Positions 44,638 through 54,051 of a stretch of DNA of 64,000 bases are shown here, piece after piece (position 1 is the stretch's first letter; each line of letters begins with the position of its first letter). The DNA lies in the NCBI RefSeq assembly GCF_022376445.1, contig NW_025955084.1:58962-122961 (forward strand), in the 5' to 3' direction. The DNA is from Fomitopsis serialis (taxonomy: Eukaryota; Basidiomycota; Agaricomycetes; Polyporales; Fomitopsidaceae). A model generated the notes under the pieces. The model saw only the letters and a list, made by a program, of their open reading frames with translations. It searched no databases and had not been told where the DNA came from. Made by a program: the position numbers and the translations under genes.

Positions 44638-45357
44638 TCATCTCCAGCAAGAGCTCCGGGTCCAGCGTCCCCACCACCCCGCCCCCGTTCCATTCCCGTC
44701 CCCGTTCCCGCTTCTCAGTTTCCCGGGACGTCCGCCGCGCCCCGCCACGACGCGCGGCCCGTCAAACTGCAGCGTACACGCGCCCGGTGTTATAGACGGT
44801 GACGGCGAGGAACGGCGGGGCCGCCGCACCCGCGAGGACGTCGACATCACGCCGCAGCGGAGCGCGAGCGCGTGCCAGCTCGCAAGCGACGCGACGGTGA
44901 GGTCCTCAAGCTGCGGGAATATCGAGCCCTCCTTCGCTTTTGCCTTCCCCGGGCCCACGTCGCCTGCGCCTGCGGCGAGCGGCTCGTGAAGCGTGGTGGG
45001 GTCGAGCACGGCGGCGGGGTCGGGCGTGGTGACGAGCATGTCGACGAAGGGCGTGTAGTCCTGCGGGCTATCCACGAAGCCGAGCTCGAGGTGGAGCTTG
45101 CGGACGGTGGGGGCGATGAAGGTGTGGAGGGTGCATGAGTGGCTGACGTCGAGGTCGGCAAGCTTGCGGTCGCGGGGCCTGGGGATGGGGCCGTCGGGGA
45201 GGCACCAGGGGGTGGCGGCAAGGCGGGGGCCGTAGTGGAGGCTGAGGCGCTCGAGGGCGGGGGAGCGGGCGAGGATGTCCAGCCAGCGATCATCCCGAGA
45301 AGGTGCCAGGCCGCCGAGTACGAACACAACGAGTGGGTGCGAGCCTGCCACGTGCAC
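44638..45357 (-). pseudogene. LRR/F-box-like gene fragment inside the nested element
   Basis: An open frame of 239 codons reads as a leucine-rich protein in its first 160 residues: ILARSPALERLSLHYGPRL, LADLDVSHSCTLHTFIAP, TVRKLHLELGFVD and FPQLEDLTVASLASWHALA. This is the pattern of fungal F-box/LRR-like proteins, which serve as substrate adaptors of ubiquitin ligases. After about residue 168 the reading becomes Arg/Ser/Gly-rich and unlike protein, as if a frame was lost; another frame continues more plausibly (AAAPPFLAVTVYNTGRVYAA). There is no F-box start. A possible further exon lies at about 44348-44563 on the same strand. Most likely a captured or truncated host gene piece. Confidence 0.4.
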
Positions 45358-47656
45358 CTAACTCATTTGTGGATAGCAGCTCGCACAAGTGTACGGTAGC
45401 ATAATGATTATCTACTAGTGATATGTCGTATAGCAGCAACCAAAAGAATGCAATCAAATCAATTTTGTATGTCTGGCTGGTCTGGCTGACGAGCTGGGTT
45501 GTCTGATGGGATGTCTGAGCCGTCTGAGAATCCTGTCTGACGCATTAGCATCGAAAAAACTCGAGGTCATGAGGGCTGATGTTCTGAGGCAATCTGAGGC
45601 AATCTGAAGGCTTCTGAAGGCTTCTGAAGCCTCTGAGATGGCCGTCAGACAGATTGCGCAAGTTCCTGATGCCTAAGGTACAGGCAAAACACGAGCTCTC
45701 AAGCATGGACTCACCAAGGGCTCCAAACAGATTCTCTCTGTCACTGCAGACAATGCATCGTCGAACGATACCATGATCGACGAGCTCTGCCAGCTTGTTG
45801 GGTCGTTTCGAGGCCAGGCGGCGCGCGTTCGCTGCTTCGATCACATCCTCAATCTTGTGGTGAAGACGTTGCTGCGGCAGTTCGACACCACGCGAAGCAA
45901 GAAGGGTGCCGAGGCTGCAGCCCTCGACGCAGCAGAGGCCGTCTTGCGCGAGCTGGCAGATGATCTTGAAGGACCAGAGGATGATGACGACGTTGTTGGG
46001 GAATGGGATGTCAGTGGACTCGACGATGACGATGATGACAATGTCGAGGGATGGGTGGATGAACGGCAGGGCATGACGGAGGAGGAGATCAAGGCCCTAG
46101 ATGCCACGACGCGCCCTGTCAAGCTCGTGCTCGCAAAAGTTGGTTAATACTGGCTGTAATGATATCAGATCAGCGACTCACCTTAGGATAGCTTCGCCGG
46201 CTCTCGCAATCCATCATCAACTCCACGACCAAGCTCCTTCCAGCCTGGCACGCGATGCTTGAAGAGCTCGAGCTGGCGATAGAGAATATGCCACGCGATG
46301 TTCGCACGCGCTGGAACTCGACCCATGGGATGTTAGCATTCACGTTAGAGTACCGTGATGCGGTCAACGGACTTACCAGTGACCGGACGATGGACCTGCG
46401 GCGGTTGGAGTTGAACGACGACGAGTGGGAGATCGTGACTCAACTGTGTGACGTTCTCAAGGTTTGTCACGTTTTGTCACTCAACACGAGTCTCCGCTAA
46501 CTGCCGGCACCTCAGATATTCGTCGACGGGACGGAGTTCTTCTCACGCGACAGCCCCAACCTCGCCATGGTCATCCCGGCCATGGACCTCCTTGATGAAC
46601 ATCTTACAGACTACTCGCTCAAAGCAACTGTGCTCCCGTCAATCCGCGCCGCAGTTGGTCTCGCCAAGAAAACGTTGAACCGTTACTACAGTAAGACTGA
46701 CGAGTCGAATGCGTACCGTATTGCAATGGGTCAGTACATGCCGCACTGCCACTGCCGGCCTCTTCATTATACTAATTTCTCGTAGTCTTGCATCCGCGTC
46801 ACAAGTTGAAATACTTCGAGTCTGCGCGGTGGGAGGGTGGCTGGATCAAGACAGCCGAACAGCTTGTTCGCGATGAATACGCAGACTGGCTGTCACGCCA
46901 TGGCAAGAAGGATAGCGAGGTGACAGGCAGCGAGACTGAGCAGAGTGAGGACGAGCAACCGCCTCCAAGGAAGAAGGTATGTGTCTTCGTTCTTGTACGT
47001 GGCCGCTGCTCACACCTTACAGTCAAAGAATATGTTCGACAACATACCTGCTCTCGCACTGCCCAAGCCGACGAAGGTTGCAGACGAGCTCGAGACCTAC
47101 CTCGCTGCTGACGTCGAGGCTGTATATGACCCTCTCGAATGGTGGCATGAGCGTCGTCGCAAATTCCCCAACCTCTCGCGGATGGCCAAGAGCTATCTAA
47201 CCATTCCCGGTACGTCTTCTTGTTGGGCGTCGGAAGTTACTAATGTCATGGCTTTTCTATCAATAGCTACCTCTGCGGACGTCGAGCGTATGTTCAGTCG
47301 CGGCCGTCTCATCCTTCCACATGTGCGGAATGGCTTGGCGTCGCAATCAATCCGCGCGCTGCTTTGTCTGGGTGATTGGAGTCTCAAGGGTTATGTCGAA
47401 GATGATGATGTAAGCATAGTTACTTCGCAACCTGACACTGGTGCAGAGGATTACGAGCGGCCGGTCATCGACGTTGACTAGATACAGTTCGAGCCTTACG
47501 ATACACTCTGCAATATAATGTTATGACCCGCGACCCGCTCGAACCCGCATGACCCGCGCCCAGACCCGCACGACCCGCGCACAAACCCGTACCCGTTCTC
47601 GCGGGTCTATACCCTCACGGGTAAGGGTGCGGGTCAGCCTCGGGACACCCTCGGGT

Positions 47657-47675
47657 GGACCCGTGCTCTGCACTA
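47657..47675 (-). repeat. Right terminal inverted repeat of the hAT element
   Basis: Complement of the left end with one mismatch (TAGTGCAGAGCACGGGTCC read on the minus strand). Confidence 0.93.
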
Positions 47676-47683
47676 TTGCAGCT
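47676..47683. repeat. Right 8-bp target duplication of the hAT element
   Basis: TTGCAGCT, identical to 40802-40809. Confidence 0.95.
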
Positions 47684-48621
47684 AGATGGGCGAGTGTGCG
47701 GGCAGAAAAGCGGGCGTGCGCGCGAGTAAGCGAGTGCACAAACGCACGGTCAACTATTCGTACGGGTGTGTGCCTCCAAGCTGTTCAGCACAAGGATACG
47801 TAAGCAAGGGTATGGGCGAGCGGGTGAACATGCAGGAGAGCATGTGGATTGGCGGGCAGGCATTTGAGCGGGTGAGTGGACGCGCACGAGGGCAGACAGA
47901 CGAAATTTCGGGTTGACGGTCACTAGCTACCAGTTGTGCCAGATGGCAGACACATACCGAGGCAAATGAGAATCCGGAAGAGGGCATGCCGAGTAGGTGC
48001 AGACGAGAAAGTATGGGTGAGAAGGACCAGAGGCTGGGGGGATAGATAGAGGACAAACCGAATAGCGAGCTCAAATGTGCCGTTCCGGTTATGCCGCTAC
48101 ACACCAAACTCGCTTGATGAACTATCCAGACTGTAAAGTGCACTAGGTCGCAGACGGACGGCGAGGGACAGACCTTTGAATCACTACTTGCCGCACACAC
48201 AACACTTACTGAAAATACGTGCGTCGCCTTCTTGAGCATGCCGCGCCCGATAAACGAGCTCGAAAACCTCACGCATCCTTGTTTGCATGCTCGTGTTTGG
48301 AGTTGTCGCACAACGGTACGTCGAGAACACTGTTACAGTGTTAGCACGCGCAAGGGCCCGGGGTGAACGTTCGAGTCTTTAGCTGAGGACGTCTTCCCGT
48401 GAAAGGAAACGGTAGATAGCGGTAAAAGTCGCTTGCGTCCAGCTGAGGAGGAGCAGTGGAAAAGACGGCGACCTAGTAGTAGTACGCGACGAGAGCGCAC
48501 TGTTGCTTCCACCGCAGACGCACCCGCCACAAGCTCAGCCACACACTTGAGGTTCCGCCTGCGATCCACTACGCACATTTAGACTGCGATTGAAAATACC
48601 GACCTCGAAAAGTAGACTAGC
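47684..48621. other. Intergenic between two transposons, no gene
   Basis: Left part contains GGGCGAGCG-like GC-rich sequence similar in style to the sequence left of the hAT element. The rest has no recognisable coding sequence; the ORF on the minus strand at 47754-48311 resembles nothing known. Confidence 0.45.
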
Positions 48622-48624
48622 CAA

Positions 48625-49685
48625 CACTGGGGGCAAAACACGATGTCCTGGGAAGGAATATGCTGAGGGCATGTGATGATTAGCTAAAGAATTCTGACAA
48701 TACTTTGCACAAGGATATTGTGAGTACTGTTGAAGTAATCCTAGGATACACGGGGGCCGGACATGGTACAATGCAATACAAATGTCTGTTGTCCGGATAT
48801 GAGTCACATAATATGTTCTGCTCAAATATGTCGAGAGCAGGCTACATATTCCTCGCATACTTGTATCGAACACAATGTAAAACGATGATAGCTTTCCCGA
48901 CCCAGGACATGCATGAATCAGGGAAGGATTATTCTATATTTACTCATTCAGAATACTTCAATAATACACGAACTTTCCATACTTGGTACATGACAACACA
49001 ACACCAAATTCGACGACTGCGATCTCGATCTCGACCACGATCTCGACCACGACACCGACCGCGACTCAGACACCGACCGTGATCCCGACTACGACATCAA
49101 CTGCGACATTGACCGTGATGGCACAATTCCCGCTCTTAATGCGGTCGACATTGTGTTGTGCTGCAGTTCATCGTTGATGTCGCAGTCGGTGTTGCGGTCA
49201 ATGTCGCAGTCGGGGTCGCAGTCGGGATCGCGGTCGGTGTCTGAGTCGCGGTCGGTGTCGTGGTCGAGATCGTGGTCGAGATCGAGATCGCAGTCGTCGA
49301 ATTTGGTGTTGTGTTGTCATGTACCAAGTATGGAAAGTTCGTGTATTATTGAAGTATTCTGAATGAGTAAATATAGAATAATCCTTCCCTGATTCATGCA
49401 TGTCCTGGGTCGGGAAAGCTATCATCGTTTTACATTGTGTTCGATACAAGTATGCGAGGAATATGTAGCCTGCTCTCGACATATTTGAGCAGAACATATT
49501 ATGTGACTCATATCCGGACAACAGACATTTGTATTGCATTGTACCATGTCCGGCCCCCGTGTATCCTAGGATTACTTCAACAGTACTCACAATATCCTTG
49601 TGCAAAGTATTGTCAGAATTCTTTAGCTAATCATCACATGCCCTCAGCATATTCCTTCCCAGGACATCGCGTTTTGCCCCCAGTG
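48625..49685. mobile_element. Foldback element with 466-bp inverted arms, CACTA-like ends
   Basis: Arms 48625-49090 and 49220-49685 are inverted copies of equal length; only two mismatches were found by eye (at 48640 and 49080). The ends are CACTGGGGGCAAAAC. The element is flanked by CAA on both sides (48622-48624, 49686-49688), a 3-bp duplication as made by CACTA/EnSpm transposases, whose ends begin CACTA or CACTG. The 129-bp centre carries GAC/CGAC-rich short repeats. Identical ORFs read outward in both arms (up to 135 codons) but are probably not genes. No transposase, so the element would depend on an autonomous relative. Confidence 0.85.
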
Positions 49686-49688
49686 CAA

Positions 49689-50645
49689 TGGGCCACGTGC
49701 AAAAAGGGTTGTCTGCGTGTGACAGGAAGCTAATTTACAACTAATCCGACACTATCGACGGTCTACTTCGACCGAGTTGGGGAGGGTATGACGGTTTTTT
49801 CGACCTTCTGGTATAAATTTTCGGAATCGCCCATCCAAGGGTCGACCACCCTCCCCACCCCCGGGGGCCTTGTGTACCCGATCTGCCGATCCGCCGCCTC
49901 TTGTTGTCAGGCGTAAATTAAATCGGCAGCGTCTATAAATAGATCCTCCATACCTGTTCCGGTAAGTACCTCGTCTCCGCCTGTGATGCCGACGCCTTCA
50001 GCAACATCAGACGCAGGACATTCAGGCACCTCTGTACGAGACTTACCGTTCACCCGAGGATAATGTGCTTCATAGCAGCGTGCTGCCGACCCGCAGCAGG
50101 CAAGATCACAATTCCCCGCCACCCCATTTTCCGTGCGTGAGTCCTCAACAGAATAAACATGCAAGGCATGCGTTCCAAATCGTGCCTTCCTCGCAGCGCA
50201 GTTCATTGGCCAAGTCTTGGCGGAAATCGCATACTTCTGAAGTGACGCTGGTTGAAGACGTCATGCAGGCTTCACTCTCGTTGTATTTGTGGCATTTTGG
50301 CCAGCCTGCCCCCATCCTCACCTTCGGTTCCATATGTCTGACCATAAAGTCATTGAGGATGATTATAACAAATCGCAGTGCTCCACGCAAGTCGTATGGC
50401 GTCATGAGGGAACTCATCTTCTTGTATTCGTTCATCTATACGCTATAGCTTTAGGTCGGAAGTCTTCTGACCGCATGGCTGCGCATACATACTTAGAGTG
50501 TTACATGACATATATCTATGCTCTGCTACCACATGCAATACGTTCGAGACTCTCGCGATGCTGGTTATAGATGCTAACAGTGGACCAAACTGTCTGAACC
50601 TACATATGCAATACGGAAGGACACTGTGTTCGCGACGCGTCACGG
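49689..50645. other. Intergenic, no gene recognised
   Basis: About 1 kb upstream of the first acidic-protein gene. A GGGGAGGGT / ACCCTCCCC pair (about 49779-49787 and 49848-49856) forms a weak inverted repeat of unclear meaning. ORFs lack similarity. Confidence 0.45.
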
Positions 50646-50658
50646 CACGTGATCGTGC
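50646..50658 (+). promoter_or_regulatory. Shared E-box motif, first acidic-protein gene
   Basis: CACGTGATCGTGC, 173 bp before the ATG. The same 13-mer with one change (CACGTGACCGTGC) sits 154 bp before the ATG of the paralogue at 52405. CACGTG is the binding core of bHLH regulators. Confidence 0.5.
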
Positions 50659-50818
50659 AGCCGCCCATAAATCCAACTGCCCGGCTGCAACGCGCCAGAC
50701 CACGCCCGCTCCTTGAAGTTGCTGTCAGTGGCGGCGTGCTACAATCATCTATCCGCCGATCACAACCCCTCTGTCAGTGTCAATCGCACTCACGGCAGAG
50801 GAACTCAGAGCAGTCACC

Positions 50819-51712
50819 ATGAGCGAGGGGCCATCTATCCGCGCCATTCCGTACGTATGGCGCCACGAGGACGAAGCGGACATCATAAAGGAGTACCTCG
50901 CCGCTGTCCAGCAGGACCGCGCGCAGGGCGTACGTGACGACGCGGAGGACGAGTTGAGCGATACCGAGACCGTCTTCTCTGACGATCCGTCGTCGGAAGG
51001 GTCGGACGAGTCAGCGTCACTCGACGACGAGGATGTCTTCGAGTTCGGTCACACGGACGACGAGATCGAGGACGAGGAGGACGACGGCTACGTGCACTAC
51101 GTCCAGGACGATAAGAACTACGACCCTACAGACCCTGAATTTTGGAGGAGGTACTACCACGGCGACTTCAAGAAGTTCAGCCTCCGGATGGGGCCCGAGC
51201 GGGAGTTCCACACCTCGTTCAAGGACGTGGCGTGGTACGATCCGAAGAAGCCCAGGCGGGTCGCGGACGAAGAAGACCTGCGCGAGACGCAGCGTGCGTG
51301 GGACGACGTCGCGCTCGGGCGCGGGCCGTTCGAGAGCAGGCAGAAGCTCGTCGAGGTGCACGAGAGCCTGATGCGCGCGCTGAACGACCTGGACGACGAG
51401 GTCGCTGACCAGCAGGGGGCTGTGAGCAAGGCGGTGCAGAGGAGAGCGCCGGGCGTGGTGCTCGAGGAGGGGTGGGACATCGAGAAGGTCGTCAACGAGC
51501 TGCGGATGCGCTCGACGATCGAGGTGGAGCACGCCCCCATCGACAACCTCCGCCGCGGAGTGGTCTACCTCGCGCGGTCGTTGCATCTCAAGGAGATCCT
51601 CATGTATCGCGGCAAGAACGCATACCCTCCCACGTTCGTTCCGCCTGCCGTTGGGGAGCCTGAAGATGTCTGCGCCGCGGACGAAGAAGAGCAGGAGTAT
51701 GTCTTGGTATAA
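50819..51712 (+). CDS. Acidic protein family member 1 (unknown function)
   Basis: An intronless gene for 297 residues that I do not recognise from any named family. N-terminal helix IPYVWRHEDEADIIKEYLAA is followed by a long acidic Ser/Asp/Glu region (about 40-115), a unique insert (WRRYYHGDFKKFSLRMGPE), then conserved helices: LRETQRAWDDVALGRGPFES, KLVEVHESLMRALNDLDDE, SKAVQRR, DIEKVVNELRMRSTIEVEHA, PIDNLRRGVVYLARSLHLKE and NAYPPTFVPP. The start at 50819 (MSEGPS) is chosen over the in-frame ATG at 50777 because the paralogue at 52405 begins MSEAPA and aligns from there. No signal peptide, membrane segment or catalytic motif. Likely soluble, perhaps a scaffold or nucleic-acid/chromatin partner; that is a guess from charge only. 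Confidence 0.85.
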   Translation: MSEGPSIRAIPYVWRHEDEADIIKEYLAAVQQDRAQGVRDDAEDELSDTETVFSDDPSSEGSDESASLDDEDVFEFGHTDDEIEDEEDDGYVHYVQDDKNYDPTDPEFWRRYYHGDFKKFSLRMGPEREFHTSFKDVAWYDPKKPRRVADEEDLRETQRAWDDVALGRGPFESRQKLVEVHESLMRALNDLDDEVADQQGAVSKAVQRRAPGVVLEEGWDIEKVVNELRMRSTIEVEHAPIDNLRRGVVYLARSLHLKEILMYRGKNAYPPTFVPPAVGEPEDVCAADEEEQEYVLV

Positions 51713-52250
51713 AGACGTACCAGAATGATCGACGGGTACGTCGTCGTAGCGACTCTGCCGTTTCCATCCTCATCGTGAAATACCAGGAACTTGTGTTTCA
51801 CCCAGTTTGCCGCAGTCCCCTCCTTTATCTCAACGAATGCTCGACACCTGTACATTGCTCACTGCTATCGGCTTGCTATCGCTCCCGCTTTGTATCTGTC
51901 CCACCCCGAAACACCGTATTTCTCGACATCGCGCCGCCATGCACCCTACAAAATCTATCTGTCACTATTGCTGGTCATTAAGACAATGTCACACGCGACG
52001 AGATCGATCCCAGCAGTGCAACACTGGTTCACATACTGTGTGGCTAGCACGTCGTACTGAAACACTGTATCATACGTCGACTGAATTGGCTCGGCATTGA
52101 GCAATCATATATGTGAGCTTTGCAGTTTCTTTCTGTTATACAGTGTCGACGCCCGCCTCTTCAGTCGACTTCTGATAGACATCGACCGCGCGCCACCCAC
52201 CAAGTACAAGATCTCAATAAGTATTACGCGCGTCTTTGTAGCGCGCCTGA
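51713..52250. other. Intergenic between paralogues 1 and 2
   Basis: Holds the 3'UTR of the first gene and the promoter of the second. No repeats or other genes noticed. Confidence 0.5.
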
Positions 52251-52263
52251 CACGTGACCGTGC
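52251..52263 (+). promoter_or_regulatory. Shared E-box motif, second acidic-protein gene
   Basis: CACGTGACCGTGC, 154 bp before the ATG at 52405; counterpart of 50646-50658. Confidence 0.5.
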
Positions 52264-52404
52264 TTCCTTCCATCGAGATCCCGACCGCGAGGCGACCGCA
52301 CGGGCCACAGCGCGCCCCTATAGTGCGCTCAGCGGCGAGCGTACACTCGTCCCACCGACGTCCAGACATAGCCCTTCACTGGAATCCGTCATAGAGCATT
52401 CATC

Positions 52405-53103
52405 ATGAGCGAGGCTCCAGCACTTCGCACCATCCCCTATGTGTGGCGGCACGAGGACGAGACGGGCATCGTACAAGAGTACCTCGCCGCTGTTCAGCAA
52501 GAGCGCGAGCAAGGTGTACACAGCGACGACGAGTCCGAGCTGAGCGATAGCGCTACGTACTACTCGGACTCGAACTCGGAGTCATCGGAGCCATCAGACG
52601 GGTCATCCGCCGAGGACGTCGACGAGGACGACGATGACGATACCGACGACGATGATGAAGAAGAAGAAGACCTCTCAGAAACGGTCTTGATGGAGCGCCG
52701 CCTGCGCGAGACACAGCTCGCTTGGGACGACGTCGCGTGTGGAAACGCGCCGTTCGACAGCAGGCGGAAGCTCGTCCGATGGCACGAGAGCCTCATGCGC
52801 GCGCTGAACGAGTTTGACGACGAATACGCGCAGAAGAAGAAGGGGCGTCGGAGCAAGGCGGTGCAGAGGCGAGAGGCAGTCGTGGACCTCAACCAACGCG
52901 ACATCGACAAGGTTGTCGAAGAGCTGCGGCTGCGCTCGACGCTGGAGGTGGAGAACGCACCCATCCAGGACCTCCGCCGTGGACTGGTCTACCTCGCACA
53001 GGCGTTGCACCTGAGGGAGGATCTGATGGACCGCGGTAATGCGTACCCGCCCACGTTCGAGCCACCTCTCGATGACGATGAAGAAGAGTATGTCTTCGTG
53101 TGA
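52405..53103 (+). CDS. Acidic protein family member 2 (unknown function)
   Basis: An intronless gene for 232 residues, a clear paralogue of the gene at 50819. Shared stretches: IPYVWRHEDETGIVQEYLAA, LRETQLAWDDVACGNAPFDS, HESLMRALNEFDDE, SKAVQRRE, DIDKVVEELRLRSTLEVENA, PIQDLRRGLVYLAQALHLRE, NAYPPTFEPP and the end EEYVFV. The acidic middle is a near-continuous Asp/Glu run (EDVDEDDDDDTDDDDEEEE), and the insert with WRRYYHGDF of member 1 is missing, which explains the 65-residue difference. Local tandem duplication is the simplest origin. No recognised domain; function unknown. Confidence 0.85.
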   Translation: MSEAPALRTIPYVWRHEDETGIVQEYLAAVQQEREQGVHSDDESELSDSATYYSDSNSESSEPSDGSSAEDVDEDDDDDTDDDDEEEEDLSETVLMERRLRETQLAWDDVACGNAPFDSRRKLVRWHESLMRALNEFDDEYAQKKKGRRSKAVQRREAVVDLNQRDIDKVVEELRLRSTLEVENAPIQDLRRGLVYLAQALHLREDLMDRGNAYPPTFEPPLDDDEEEYVFV

Positions 53104-54051
53104 TGGTCTCAGATTCGCAAAGTATGGTATGTCCTCTCATCTTTGTTGCTGCTGCATACATTCGGGGCCAGCACCTGACCTCCCGTCCGCAGTCCTGCAT
53201 CTCTAGCATGACGAATGTACATTAGTGCCGTTGCTCTCAGCCTGCTATCGTCTCTCTTTCGTGTTTATCCTACGCTGGTACGTCGCAATGCCCTCGTTGC
53301 AACGTCGCTTTCGATCTGCTGTTGATTGAATATCATGATCGACCCGAGAAGCACGATTCCATCGTCGGGTGATGTATATGTACGTGTACCACCCTTCGCC
53401 TTGTGTGCTGGCTGGACCTTTGTTGATTCCCCGACGGAGGCAAAAGTCAACGGACTCGTTGACACATGCGCATGTTTTCTCCGGACATTGCGGGCATGAG
53501 ATACATATTCAAATTCGAGACGGCGATACAACGGGATACAATCGCGCTTTTGAGTCTGTGCGACTATCGCAGGAGCTTGTTTCTCATGCAAGTCGAAATG
53601 CCGCCGACTCCCTTGCCGAGCTTCATTGTGTCTTAAGAGTTTCAGTCCACACCTAGTGTCCGTCAAGCTTCCCGCCCTTGCCGACAAATCCCGCAAGCTC
53701 CCAAGCCTTTCAACCTTCTCCCATGTGGACCGTGCGACGAGTGCGGTCATCTGATGGAGTCCATATCACGTAACGAGTACTGTGCGCTCTGTTCTCATCC
53801 GAGTCAAACATACTGAGTTCAGTTCCACAGAAGTCTATGGTTCCTGGTCCAAGACTTATTCGGCGCCAGAATTTCGCGGCATTCCACAGATAACGCCGCC
53901 TTCATAGCTGTGGGACGCGATGGTATTTGAATGTCACGGTGAAAGACCTGCGCTTAGCGGCCTGGGCCGGCAATCTGTGTGAGCCGATATACTTATAGTC
54001 TACTGATTCGAGTTCTTCGGGGCCTGTGCTAGGCAACTCCCCGCAATCATC
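53104..54051. other. Intergenic, no gene recognised
   Basis: About 950 bp. A TATACTTATAG sequence (53988-53998) about 60 bp before the P450 ATG is a candidate TATA element. Nothing else identified. Confidence 0.5.

Larger units (their letters stand above)
42376..45674. mobile_element. Non-autonomous DNA element nested in the transposase gene
   Basis: About 3.3 kb that interrupts the transposase coding sequence 1-3 bases before a splice donor. Its ends are imperfect inverted repeats: CATCAGCAAACTGGGCAAT on the left (42378-42396), and the complement of CATCAGGAACTTGCGCAAT on the right (45653-45671), 15 of 19 bases identical. Both ends continue inward as CTCAG/CTGA/CTTCAG-rich subterminal sequence in inverted orientation. 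A 2-bp AA duplication is possible (42374-42375 and 45675-45676); no longer duplication was found. Inside there is no transposase. There are 16-bp minisatellites and an LRR-like gene fragment. Superfamily unassigned. Confidence 0.75.
41080..47481 (+). pseudogene. hAT transposase, split by a nested element
   Basis: The cut-and-paste transposase of the surrounding element. Exons on the left hold a BED-type zinc finger (CMNHGC...SNLRRHVKRC) after a disordered acidic/basic N-terminus, and the first catalytic Asp block (ATDCWTSPNHKAMV). Exons on the right hold the second catalytic block (ILSVTADNASSNDTM), RCFDHILNLVVKTL, the RW motif (RDVRTRWNSTHGML) and the hAT dimerisation domain (TSADVERMFSRGRLILP...RALLCLGDW), ending at 47481. 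Introns are short and canonical and all pieces are in frame, apart from the 3.3-kb insertion at 42376-45674. The right side retains a normal intron (45678-45730) directly after the break. As it stands the gene cannot make full-length protein, but its ends could be moved by a related transposase. Confidence 0.93.
40810..47675 (+). mobile_element. hAT-superfamily DNA transposon, 6.87 kb including a nested insertion
   Basis: Terminal inverted repeats of 19 bp (TAGTGCAGAGCAAGGGTCC at 40810-40828, and its complement with one mismatch at 47657-47675) start with the TAGNG consensus of hAT elements and are flanked by perfect 8-bp duplications. Subterminal regions (about 40830-40925 and 47525-47655) are packed with ACCCG/CGGGT motifs in both orientations, typical binding sites for hAT transposase. 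The element encodes a multi-exon transposase on the plus strand. Without the 3.3-kb insert it would be about 3.6 kb, a normal size. The matching ends and little-decayed exons suggest a young insertion. Confidence 0.95.

Noticed and set aside
45739..46147. Separate acidic-protein gene on the right of the nested insert
   Set aside because: Contains the second catalytic block and the HxxNL motif of the hAT transposase; it is an exon of that gene.
48705..49605. Identical 125-135-codon ORFs in both arms of the foldback element
   Set aside because: They duplicate because the arms are inverted copies; the C-terminal Arg/Ser/Pro repeats come from the GAC/CGAC repeats. No homology or gene context.
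49777..49858. Short inverted repeat GGGGAGGGT/ACCCTCCCC as a small MITE
   Set aside because: Similarity stops after about 10 bp and no target duplication is visible.
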